Shown one piece after another: positions 22,174-33,900 of a stretch of DNA of 64,000 nucleotides. Below the pieces are notes generated by a model. It was given only the letters and a program-made list of their open reading frames with translations, did not search any database and was not told the DNA's origin. Positions within the stretch are counted from its first letter, which is position 1, and each line of letters opens with the position of its first letter. The stretch covers positions 930,001 to 994,000 of the forward strand of contig NW_027328081.1 of the NCBI RefSeq assembly GCF_047675955.1, read 5' to 3'. Made by a program: the position numbers and the translations under genes. The stretch is from Chlorocebus sabaeus (Eukaryota; Chordata; Mammalia; Primates; Cercopithecidae).

Positions 22174-23377
22174 CTTGAAGGGAAAGATGTAACTCTGTGA
22201 GATGAATTAACAGAACACAGAGCAGTTTCTCAGAAAGCTTCTTTCCAGTTTTGAACGGAAGATATTTCCTTTTTCACCATAGCCCTCTATGGGCTTCCAA
22301 ATATCCCTTTGCCAATTCCACAAGAACAGCCTTAGAGAAAGGCTTCTTGAAGGGAAAGATGTAACTCTGTGAGATGAATTAACAGAACACAGAGCAGTTT
22401 CTCAGAAAGCTTCTTTCCAGTTTTGAACGGAAGATATTTCCTTTTTCACCATAGCCCTCTATGGGCTTCCAAATATCCCATTGCCAATTCCCCAAGAACA
22501 GCCTTAGAGAAAGGCTTCTTGAAGGGAAAGATGTAACTCTGTGAGATGAACTAACAGAACACAGAGCAGTTTCTCACAAAGTTTCTTTCCAGTTTTTAAC
22601 GGAAGATATTTCCATTTTCACCATAGCCCTCTATGGGCTTCCAAATCTCCCTTTGCCAATTCCACAAGAACAGCCTTAGCGAAAGGCTTCTTGAAGGGAA
22701 AGATGTAACTCTGTGAGATGAACTAACAGAACACAGAGCAGTTTCTCACAAAGTTTCTTTCCAGTTTTGAACGGAAGATATTTCCATTTTCACCATAGCC
22801 CCCTATGGGCTTCCAAATATCCCTTTGCCAATTCCACAAGAACAGCCTTAGCGAAAGACTTCTTGAAGGGAAAGATGTAACTCTGTGAGATGAATTAACA
22901 GAACACAGAGCAGTTTCTCAGAAAGCTTCTTTCCAGTTTTGAACGGAAGATATTTCCTTTTTCACCATAGCCCTCTATGGGCTTCCAAATATCCCTTTGC
23001 CAATTCCACAAGAACAGCCTTAGCGAAAGGCTTCTTGAAGGGAAAGATGTAACTCTGTGAGATGAATTAACAGAACACAGAGCCGTTTCTCAGAAAGCTT
23101 CTTTCCAGTTTTGAACGGAAGATATTTCCTTTTTCACCATAGCCCTCTATGGGCTTCCAAATATACCTTTGCCAATTCACCAAGAACAGCCTTAGCGAAA
23201 GGCTTCTTGAAGGGAAAGACGTAACTCTGTGAGATGAATTAACAGAACACAGAGGAGTTTCTCAGAAAGCTTCTTTCCAGTTTTGAACGGAAGATATTTC
23301 CTTTTTCACCATAGCCCTCTATGGGCTTCCAAATATCCCTTTGCCAATTCCACAAGAACAGCCATAGCGAAAGGCTT

Positions 23378-24922
23378 CTTGAAGGGAAAGATGGAACTCT
23401 CTGAGATGAATTAACAGAACACAGCGCAGTTTCTCAGAAAGCTTCTTTCCAGTTTTGAACGGAAGATATTTCCTTTTTCACCCTAGCCCTCTATGGGCTT
23501 CCAAATATCCCTTTGCCAATTCCACAAGAACAGCCTTAGCTAAAAGCTTCTTGAAGGGAAAGATGTAACTCTATGAGATGAATTAACAGAACACAGAGCA
23601 GTTTCTCAGAAAGCTTCTTTCCAATTTTGAACGGAAGATATTTCCTTTTTCATCATAGCCCTCTATGGGCTTCCAAATATCCCTTTGCCAATTCCCCAAG
23701 AACAGCCTTAGCGAAAGGCTTCTTGAAGGGAAAGACGTAACTCTGTGAGATGAATTAACAGAACACAGAGCAGTTTCTCAGAAAGCTTCTTTCCACTTCT
23801 GAACGAAAGATATTTCATTTTTCACCATAGCCCTCTATGGGCTTCCAAATATCCCTTTGCCAATTCCACAAGAACAGCCTTAGCGAAAGGCTTCTAAGGG
23901 AAAGATGTTACTCTGTGAGATGAATTAACAGAACACAGAGCAGTTTCTCAGAAATCTTCTTTCCAGTTTTGAACGGAAGATATTTCCTTTTTCACCATAG
24001 CCCTCTATTTGCTTCCAAATATCCCTTTGCCAATTCCACAAGAACAGCCTTAGCGAAAGGCTTCTTGATGGGAAAGATGTAACTCTGTGAGATGAATTAA
24101 CAGAACACAGAGCAGTTTCTCAGAAAGCTTCTTTCCAGTTTTGAACGGAAGATATTTCCTTTTCCACCATAGCCCTGTATGGGCTTCCAAATATCCCTTT
24201 GCCAATTCCACAAGAACAGCCTTAGCGAAAGGCATCTTGAAGGGAAAGATGTAACTCTGTGAGATGAATTAACAGAACACAGAGCAGTTTCTCAGAAAGC
24301 TTCTTTCCAGTTTTGAACGGAACATATTTCCTTTTTCACCATAGCCCTCTATGGGCTTCCAAGTACCCTTTGCCAATTCCACAAGAACAGCCTTAGCGAA
24401 AGGCTTCTTGAAGGGAAAGACGTAACTCTGTGAGATGAATTAACAGAACACAGAGCAGTTTCTCAGAAAGCTTCTTTCCAGTTTTGAACGGAAGATATTT
24501 CCTTTTTCACCATAGCAATCTATGGGCTTCCAAATATACCTTTGCCAATTCCCCAAGAACAGCCTTAGCGAAAGGCTTCTTGAAGGGAAAGACGTAACTC
24601 TGTGAGATGAATTAACAGAACACAGAGCAGTTTCTCAGAAAGCTTCTTTCCAGTTTTGAACGGAAGATATTTCCCTTTTCACCATAGCCCTCTATGGGCT
24701 TCCAAATATCCCTTTGCCAATTCCACAAGAACAGCCTCAGCGAAAGGCTTCTTGAAGGGAAAGATGTAACTCTGTGCGATGAATCAACAGAACACAGAGC
24801 AGTTTCTCAGAAAGCTTCTTTCCAGTTTTGAACGGAAGATATTTCCTTTTTCACCATAGCCCCCTATGGGCTTCCAAATATCCCTTTGCCAATTCCCCAA
24901 GAACAGCCTTAGCGAAAGGCTT
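23378..24922 (-). repeat. 9-monomer core module M4 (block A2)
   Basis: This is the duplicate of M2 at +5,840 bp, with CTTCTAAGGG at 23891, CTTCTTGATGGG at 24044 and TTTTCCACC in monomer 5. It is followed by the 9-monomer linker (24923-26468). Confidence 0.85.
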
Positions 24923-26468
24923 CTTGAAGGGAAAGATGTAACTCTGTGAGATGAATTAACAGAACACAGAGCAGTTTCTCAGAAAGCTTCTTTCCAGTTT
25001 TGAACGGAAGATATTTCCTTTTTCACCATAGCCCTCTATGGGCTTCCAAATATCCCATTGCCAATTCCCCAAGAACAGCCTTAGAGAAAGGCTTCTTGAA
25101 GGGAAAGATGTAACTCTGTGACATGAACTAACAGAACACAGAGCAGTTTCTCACAAAGTTTCTTTCCAGTTTTGAACGGAAGATATTTCCATTTTCACCA
25201 TAGCCCTCTATGGGCTTCCAAATATCCCTTTGCCAATTCCACAAGAACAGCCTTAGCCAAAGGCTTCTTGAAGGGAAAGATGTAACTCTGTGAGATGAAT
25301 TAACAGAACACAGAGCAGTTTCTCAGAAAGCTTCTTTCCAGTTTTGAACGGAAGATATTTCTTTTTCACCATAGCCCTCTATGGGCTTCCAAATATCCCT
25401 TTGCCAATTCCACAAGAACAGCCTTAGCGAAAGGCATCTTGAAGGGAAAGATGTAACTCTGTGAGATGAATTAACAGAACACAGAGCAGTTTCTCAGAAA
25501 GCTTCTTTCCAGTTTTGAACGGAACATATTTCCTTTTTCACCATAGCCCTCTATGGGCTTCCAAATACCCTTTGCCAATTCCACAAGAACAGCCTTAGCG
25601 AAAGGCTTCTTGAAGGGAAAGACGTAACTCTGTGAGATGAATTAACAGAACACAGAGCAGTTTCTCAGAAAGCTTCTTTCCAGTTTTGAACGGAAGATAT
25701 TTCCTTTTTCACCATAGCCCTCTATGGGCTTCCAAATATCCCATTGCCAATTCCCCAAGAACAGCCTTAGCGAAAGGCTTCTTGAAGGGAAAGATGTAAC
25801 TCTGTGAGATGAACTAACAGAACACAGAGCAGTTTCTCAGAAAGCTTCTTTCCAGTTTTGAACGGACGATATTTCCTTTTTCACCATAGCCCCCTATGGG
25901 CTTCCAAATATCCCTTTGCCAATTCCACAAGAACAGCCTTAGCGAAAGACTTCTTGAAGGGAAAGATGTAACTCTGTGAGATGAATTAACAGAACACAGA
26001 GCAGTTTCTCAGAAAGCTTCTTTCCAGTTTTGAACGGAAGATATTTCCTTTTTCACCATAGCCCTCTATGGGCTTCCAAATATCCCTTTGCCAATTCCAC
26101 AAGAACAGCCTTAGCGAAAGGCTTCTTGAAGGGAAAGATGTAACTCTGTGAGATGAATTAACAGAACACAGAGCAGTTTCTCAGAAAGCTTCTTTCCAGT
26201 TTTGAACGGAAGATATTTCCTTTTTCACCATAGCCCTCTATGGGCTTCCAAATATACCTTTGCCAATTCACCAAGAACAGCCTTAGCGAAAGGCTTCTTG
26301 AAGGGAAAGACGTAACTCTGTGAGATGAATTAACAGAACACAGAGCAGTTTCTCAGAAAGCTTCTTTCCAGTTTTGAACGGAAGATATTTCCTTTTTCAC
26401 CATAGCCCTCTATGGGCTTCCAAATATCCCTTTGCCAATTCCACAAGAACAGCCATAGCGAAAGGCTT

Positions 26469-28013
26469 CTTGAAGGGAAAGATGGAACTCTCTGAGATGA
26501 ATTAACAGAACACAGCGCAGTTTCTCAGAAAGCTTCTTTCCAGTTTTGAACGGAAGATATTTCCTTTTTCACCCTAGCCCTCTATGGGCTTCCAAATATC
26601 CCTTTGCCAATTCCACAAGAACAGCCTTAGCTAAAAGCTTCTTGAAGGGAAAGATGTAACTCTATGAGATGAATTAACAGAACACAGAGCAGTTTCTCAG
26701 AAAGCTTCTTTCCAATTTTGAACGGAAGATATTTCCTTTTTCATCATAGCCCTCTATGGGCTTCCAAATATCCCTTTGCCAATTCCCCAAGAACAGCCTT
26801 AGCGAAAGGCTTCTTGAAGGGAAAGACGTAACTCTGTGAGATGAATTAACAGAACACAGAGCAGTTTCTCAGAAAGCTTCTTTCCACTTCTGAACGAAAG
26901 ATATTTCATTTTTCACCATAGCCCTCTATGGGCTTCCAAATATCCCTTTGCCAATTCCACAAGAACAGCCTTAGCGAAAGGCTTCTAAGGGAAAGATGTT
27001 ACTCTGTGAGATGAATTAACAGAACACAGAGCAGTTTCTCAGAAATCTTCTTTCCAGTTTTGAACGGAAGATATTTCCTTTTTCACCATAGCCCTCTATT
27101 TGCTTCCAAATATCCCTTTGCCAATTCCACAAGAACAGCCTTAGCGAAAGGCTTCTTGAAGGGAAAGATGTAACTCTGTGAGATGAATTAACAGAACACA
27201 GAGCAGTTTCTCAGAAAGCTTCTTTCCAGTTTTGAACGGAAGATATTTCCTTTTTCACCATAGCCCTGTATGGGCTTCCAAATATCCCTTTGCCAATTCC
27301 ACAAGAACAGCCTTAGCGAAAGGCATCTTGAAGGGAAAGATGTAACTCTGTGAGATGAATTAACAGAACACAGAGCAGTTTCTCAGAAAGCTTCTTTCCA
27401 GTTTTGAACGGAACATATTTCCTTTTTCACCATAGCTCTCTATGGGCTTCCAAGTACCCTTTGCCAATTCCACAAGAACAGCCTTAGCGAAAGGCTTCTT
27501 GAAGGGAAAGACGTAACTCTGTGAGATGAATTAACAGAACACAGAGCAGTTTCTCAGAAAGCTTCTTTCCAGTTTTGAACGGAAGATATTTCCTTTTTCA
27601 CCATAGCAATCTATGGGCTTCCAAATATACCTTTGCCAATTCCCCAAGAACAGCCTTAGCGAAAGGCTTCTTGAAGGGAAAGACGTAACTCTGTGAGATG
27701 AATTAACAGAACACAGAGCAGTTTCTCAGAAAGCTTCTTTCCAGTTTTGAACGGAAGATATTTCCCTTTTCACCATAGCCCTCTATGGGCTTCCAAATAT
27801 CCCTTTGCCAATTCCACAAGAACAGCCTTAGCGAAAGGCTTCTTGAAGGGAAAGATGTAACTCTGTGCGATGAATCAACAGAACACAGAGCAGTTTCTCA
27901 GAAAGCTTCTTTCCAGTTTTGAACGGAAGATATTTCCTTTTTCACCATAGCCCCCTATGGGCTTCCAAATATCCCTTTGCCAATTCCCCAAGAACAGCCT
28001 TAGCGAAAGGCTT
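26469..28013 (-). repeat. 9-monomer core module M5 (block B2)
   Basis: This is the duplicate of M3 at +5,840 bp, with CTTCTAAGGG at 26982 and the B-type T at 27437. Its downstream side leads through two CTTAGAGAAAGG monomers into different sequence near 28430. It is also the copy that lines up with 47961 onward in the large dispersed duplication. Confidence 0.85.
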
Positions 28014-28340
28014 CTTGAAGGGAAAGATGTAACTCTGTGAGATGAATTAACAGAACACAGAGCAGTTTCTCAGAAAGCTTCTTTCCAGTTTTGAACGGAA
28101 GATATTTCCTTTTTCACCATAGCCCTCTATGGGCTTCCAAATATCCCTTTGCCAATTCCACAAGAACAGCCTTAGAGAAAGGCTTCTTGAAGGGAAAGAT
28201 GTAACTCTGTGAGATGAATTAACAGAACACAGAGCAGTTTCTCAGAAAGCTTCTTTCCAGTTTTGAACGGAAGATATTTCCTTTTTCACCATAGCCCTCT
28301 ATGGGCTTCCAAATATCCCATTGCCAATTCCCCAAGAACA

Positions 28341-30049
28341 GCCTTAGAGAAAGGCTTCTTGAAGGGAAAGATGTAACTCTGTGAGATGAACTAACAGAAC
28401 ACAGAGCAGTTTCTCACAAAGTTTCTTTCCAGTTTTGAACGGAAGATATTTCCATTTTCACCATAGCCCTCTATGGGCTTCCAAATATCCCTTTGCCAAT
28501 TCCCCAAGAACAGCCTTAGCGAAAGGCTTCTTGAAGGGAAAGACGTAACTCTGTGAGATGAATTAACAGAACACAGAGCAGTTTCTCAGAAAGCTTCTTT
28601 CCAGTTTTGAACGGAAGATATTTCCTTTTTCAACATAGCCCCCTATGGGCTTCCAAATATCCCTTTGCCAATTCCACAAGAACAGCCTTAGCGAAAGACT
28701 TCTTGAAGGGAAAGATGTAACTCTGTGAGATGAATTAACAGAACACAGAGCAGTTTCTCAGAAAGCTTCTTTCCAGTTTTGAACGGAAGATATTTCCTTT
28801 TTCACCATAGCCCTCTATGGGCTTCCAAATATCCCTTTGCCAATTCCACAAGAACAGACTTAGCGAAAGGCTTCTTGAAGGGAAAGATGTAACTCTGTGA
28901 GATGAATTAACAGAACACAGAGCAGTTTCTCAGAAAGCTTCTTTCCAGTTTTGAACGGAAGATATTTCCTTTTTCACCATAGCCCTCTATGGGCTTCCAA
29001 ATATCCCTTTGCCAATTCCACAAGAACAGCCTTAGCGAAAGGCTTCTTGAAGGGAAAGATGTAACTCTGTGAGATGAATTAACAGAACACAGAGCAGTTT
29101 CTCAGAAAGCTTCTTTCCAGTTTTGAACGGAAGATATTTCCTTTTTCACCATAGCCCTCTATGGGCTTCCAAATATCCCTTTGCCAATTCCACAAGAACA
29201 GCCTTAGCGAAAGGCTTCTTGAAGGGAAAGATGTAACTCTGTGAGGTGAATTAACAGAACACAGAGCAGTTTCTCAGAAAGCTTCTTTCCAGTTTTGAAC
29301 GGAAGATATTTCCTTTTTCACCATATCCCTCTATGGACTTCCAAATATCCCTTTGCCAATTCCACAAGAACAGCCTTAGCGAAAGGCTTCTTAATGGGAA
29401 AGATGTAACTCTGTGAGATGAATTAACAGAACACAGAGCAGTTTCTCAGAAAGCTTCTTTCCAGTTTTGAACGGAAGATATTTCCTTTTTCACCATAGCC
29501 CTCTATGGGCTTCCAAATATCCCTTTGCCAATTCCACAAGAACAGCCTTAGCGAAAGGCTTCTTGAAGGGAAAGATGTAACTCTGTGAGATGAATTAACA
29601 GAACACAGAGCAGTTTCTCAGAAAGTTTCTTTCCAGTTTTGAACGGAAGATATTTCCTTTTTCACCATAACCCTCTATGGGCTTCCAAATATCCCTTTGC
29701 AAATTCCACAAGAACAGCCTTAGCGAAAGGATTCTTGAAGGGAAAGATGTAACTCTGTGAGATGAATTAACAGAACACAGAGCAGTTTCTCAGAAAGCTT
29801 CTTTCCAGTTTTGAACGGAAGATATTTCCTTTTTCACCATAGCCCTCTAGGGGCTTCCAAATATACCTTTGCCAATTCCACAAGAACAGCCTTAGCGAAA
29901 GGCTTCTTGAAGGGAAAGATGTAACTCTGTGAGATGAATTAACAGAACACAGAGCAGTTTCTCAGAAAGCTTCTTTCCAGTTTTGAACAAAAGATATTTC
30001 CTTTTTCACCATAGCCCTCTATGGGCTTCCAAATATCCCATTGCCAATT
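28341..30049 (-). repeat. Alpha satellite between the 5.8-kb and 11-mer blocks
   Basis: About ten near-consensus monomers. Markers are CAACATAGCC (28631), GTGAGGTGAA (about 29242), CCATATCCC with GGACTTCC (about 29324), CTTCTTAATGGG (about 29388), CATAACCC with GCAAATTCC (about 29667-29700) and GAACAAAAG (about 29986). Most return about 21,148 bp downstream (CAACATAGCC at 49779, CCATATCCC at about 50472). No gene is present. Confidence 0.75.
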
Positions 30050-31990
30050 CCACAAGAACAGCCTTAGCGAAAGGCTTCTTGAAGGGAAAGATGTAACTCT
30101 GTGAGATGAATTAACAGAACACAGAGCAGTTTCTCAGAAAGCTTCTTTCCAGTTTTGAACGGAAGATATTTCCTTTTTCACCATAGCCCTCTATGGGCTT
30201 CCAAATATCCCTTTGCCAATTCCACAACAACAGCCTTAGCGAAAGGCTTCTTGAAGGGAAAGATGTAACTCTGTGAGATGAATTAACAGAACACAGAGCA
30301 GTTTCTCAGAAAGCCTCTTTCCAGGTCTGAACGGAAGATATTTCCTTTTTCACCATAGCCCTCTAAGGGCTTCCAAATATCCCTTTGCCAATTCCACAAG
30401 AACAGCCTTAGCGAAAGGCTTCTTGAAGGGAAAGATGTAACTCTGTGAGATGAATTAACAGAACACAGAGCAGTTTCTCAGAAAGCTTCTTTCCAGTTTT
30501 GAACGGAATATATTTCCTTTTTCACCATAGCCCTCTATGGGCTTCCAAATATCCCTTTGCCAATTCCACAAGAACAGCCTTAGCCAAAGGCTTCTTGAAG
30601 GGAAAGATGTAACTCTGTGAGATGAATTAACAGAACACAGAGCAGTTTCTCAGAAAGCTTCTTTCCACTTCTGAACGGAAGATATTTCCTTTTTCACCAT
30701 AGCCCTCTATGGGCTTCCAAATATACCTTTGCCAATTCCCCAAGAACAGCCTTAGCGAAAGGCTTCTTGAAGGGAAAGACGTAACTCTGTGAGATGAATT
30801 AACAGAACACAGAGCAGTTTCTCACAAAGCTTCTTTCCAGTTTTCAACGGAAGATATTTCCTTTTTCACCATAGCCCTCTATGGGCTTCCAAATATCCCT
30901 TTGCCAATTCCACAAGAACAGCCTTAGCAAAAGGCTTCTTGAAGGGAAAGATGTAACTCTGTGAGATGAATTAACAGAACACAGAGCAGTTTCTCAGAAA
31001 GCTTCTTTCCAGTTTTGAACGGAAGATATTTCCTTTTTCACCATAGCCCTCTATGGGCTTCCAAATATACCTTTGCCAATTCCACAAGACCAGCCTTAGC
31101 GAAAGGCTTCTTGAAGGGAAAGATGTAACTCTGTGAGATGAATTAACAGAACACAGAGCAGTTTCTCAGAAAGCTTCTTTCCAGTTTTGAACGGAATATA
31201 TTTCCTTTTTCACCATAGCCCTCTATGGGCTTCTAAATATCCCTTTGCCAATTCCACAAGAACAGCCTTAGCGAAAGGCTTCTTGAAGGGAAAGATGTAA
31301 CTCTGTGAGATGAATTAACAGAACACAGAGCAGTTTCTCAGAAAGCTTCTTTCCAGTTTTGAACGGAAGATATTTCCTTTTTCACCATAGCCCTCTATGG
31401 GCTTCCAAATATACCTTTGCCAATTCCACAAGAACAGCCTTAGCGAAAGGCTTCTTGAAGGGAAAGATGTAACTCTGTGAGATGAATTAACAGAACACAG
31501 AGCAGTTTCTCAGAAAGCTTCTTTCCAGTTTTGAACGGAATATATTACCTTTTTCACCATAGCCCTCTATGGGCTTCCAAATATCCCTTTGCCAATTCCA
31601 CAAGAACAGCCTTAGCCAAAGGCTTCTTGAAGGGAAAGATGTAACTCTGTGAGATGAATTAACAGAACACAGAGCAGTTTCTCAGAAAGCTTCTTTCCAC
31701 TTCTGAACGGAAGATATTTCCTTTTTCACCATAGCCCTCTATGGGCTTCCAAATATACCTTTGCCAATTCCCCAAGAACAGCCTTAGCGAAAGGCTTCTT
31801 GAAGGGAAAGACGTAACTCTGTGAGATGAATTAACAGAACACAGAGCAGTTTCTCAGAAAGCTTCTTTCCAGTTTTCAACGGAAGATATTTCCTTTTTCA
31901 CCATAGCCCTCTATGGGCTTCCAAATATCCCTTTGCCAATTCCACAAGAACAGCCTTAGCAAAAGGCTTCTTGAAGGGAAAGATGTAACT
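30050..31990 (-). repeat. 11-monomer HOR unit (6+5), copy 1
   Basis: This is the first of two units offset by 1,892 bp (11 x 172). Markers: CACAACAACAG (about 30226/32118), AGCCTCTTTCCAGGTC (30313/32205), GGAATATATTTCC, AGCCAAAGG then CCACTTCTG (30666/32558 and 31698/33590), TTTTCAAC, AGCAAAAGG, and AAGACCAGCC (31088/32980). CCACTTCTG recurs at 6, 5, 6 and 7 monomer steps, so the unit is itself a 6-mer plus a related 5-mer. The boundary is approximate. Confidence 0.78.
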
Positions 31991-33900
31991 CTGTGAGATG
32001 AATTAACAGAACACAGAGCAGTTTCTCAGAAAGCTTCTTTCCAGTTTTGAACGGAAGATATTTCCTTTTTCACCATAGCCCTCTATGGGCTTCCAAATAT
32101 CCCTTTGCCAATTCCACAACAACAGCCTTAGCGAAAGGCTTCTTGAAGGGAAAGATGTAACTCTGTGAGATGAATTAACAGAACACAGAGCAGTTTCTCA
32201 GAAAGCCTCTTTCCAGGTCTTAACGGAAGATATTTCCTTTTTCACCATAGCCCTCTAAGGGCTTCCAAATATCCCTTTGCCAATTCCACAAGAACAGCCT
32301 TAGCGAAAGGCTTCTTGAAGGGAAAGATGTAACTCTGTGAGATGAATTAACAGAACACAGAGCAGTTTCTCAGAAAGCTTCTTTCCAGTTTTGAACGGAA
32401 TATATTTCCTTTTTCACCATAGCCCTCTATGGGCTTCCAAATATCCCTTTGCCAATTCCACAAGAACAGCCTTAGCCAAAGGCTTCTTGAAGGGAAAGAT
32501 GTAACTCTGTGAGATGAATTAACAGAACACAGAGCAGTTTCTCAGAAAGCTTCTTTCCACTTCTGAACGGAAGATATTTCCTTTTTCACCATAGCCCTCT
32601 ATGGGCTTCCAAATATACCTTTGCCAATTCCCCAAGAACAGCCTTAGCGAAAGGCTTCTTGAAGGGAAAGACGTAACTCTGTGAGATGAATTAACAGAAC
32701 ACAGAGCAGTTTCTCACAAAGCTTCTTTCCAGTTTTCAACGGAAGATATTTCCTTTTTCACCATAGCCCTCTATGGGCTTCCAAATATCCCTTTGCCAAT
32801 TCCACAAGAACAGCCTTAGCAAAAGGCTTCTTGAAGGGAAAGATGTAACTCTGTGAGATGAATTAACAGAACACAGAGCAGTTTCTCAGAAAGCTTCTTT
32901 CCAGTTTTGAACGGAAGATATTTCCTTTTTCACCATAGCCCTCTATGGGCTTCCAAATATACCTTTGCCAATTCCACAAGACCAGCCTTAGCGAAAGGCT
33001 TCTTGAAGGGAAAGATGTAACTCTGTGAGATGAATTAACAGAACACAGAGCAGTTTCTCAGAAAGCTTCTTTCCAGTTTTGAACGGAATATATTTCCTTT
33101 TTCACCATAGCCCTCTATGGGCTTCTAAATATCCCTTTACCAATTCCACAAGAACAGCCTTAGCGAAAGGCTTCTTGAAGGGAAAGATGTAACTCTGTGA
33201 GATGAATTAACAGAACACAGAGCAGTTTCTCAGAAAGCTTCTTTCCAGTTTTGAACGGAAGATATTTCCTTTTTCACCATAGCCCTCTATGGGCTTCCAA
33301 ATATACCTTTGCCAATTCCACAAGAACAGCCTTAGCGAAAGGCTTCTTGAAGGGAAAGATGTAACTCTGTGAGATGAATTAACAGAACACAGAGCAGTTT
33401 CTCAGAAAGCTTCTTTCCAGTTTTGAACGGAATATATTTCCTTTTTCACCATAGCCCTCTATGGGCTTCCAAATATCCCTTTGCCAATTCCACAAGAACA
33501 GCCTTAGCCAAAGGCTTCTTGAAGGGAAAGATGTAACTCTGTGAGATGAATTAACAGAACACAGAGCAGTTTCTCAGAAAGCTTCTTTCCACTTCTGAAC
33601 GGAAGATATTTCCTTTTTCACCATAGCCCTCTATGGGCTTCCAAATATACCTTTGCCAATTCCCCAAGAACAGCCTTAGCGAAAGGCTTCTTGAAGGGAA
33701 AGACGTAACTCTGTGAGATGAATTAACAGAACACAGAGCAGTTTCTCAGAAAGCTTCTTTCCAGTTTTCAACGGAAGATATTTCCTTTTTCACCATAGCC
33801 CTCTATGGGCTTCCAAATATCCCTTTGCCAATTCCACAAGAACAGCCTTAGCAAAAGGCTTCTTGAAGGGAAAGATGTAACTCTGTGAGATGAATTAACA
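31991..33900 (-). repeat. 11-monomer HOR unit (6+5), copy 2
   Basis: This copy repeats the markers of copy 1 at +1,892 bp. Small differences include GGTCTTAACGG (about 32218) for GGTCTGAACGG and CCCTTTACC (about 33134). Past about 33.9 kb, AAGACCAGCC (34012) replaces CACAACAACAG, so the next unit joins at a different phase. Confidence 0.78.

Larger units (their letters stand above)
16662..22500 (-). repeat. 5,840-bp tandem duplication, copy 1 (34 monomers)
   Basis: From about 16662 the sequence matches that 5,840 bp downstream (34 x 172 minus 8 bp of shared deletions). Even rare variants agree, such as AGTTTTTAAC and CCAAATCTCC (about 16750-16810 and 22590-22650), CTTCTTGATGGG (18204/24044) and GCCTCAG (18896/24736). 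The unit contains one 18-monomer A block and one 16-monomer B block, each starting with a 9-monomer core. To the left of 16662 the match fails quickly (GGGCTTATAAATA, AGAGCACTTTC). Confidence 0.88.
22501..28340 (-). repeat. 5,840-bp tandem duplication, copy 2 (34 monomers)
   Basis: This is the near-identical second copy. Spot comparison found two single-base differences inside it: C at 23084 against A at 17244, and C at 25867 against A at 20027. Identity runs on to about 28430, then fails (AGTTTTGAAC for AGTTTTTAAC, CCAAATATCC for CCAAATCTCC). Such low divergence points to a recent duplication or strong homogenisation. An assembly artefact is the main alternative. Confidence 0.88.
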
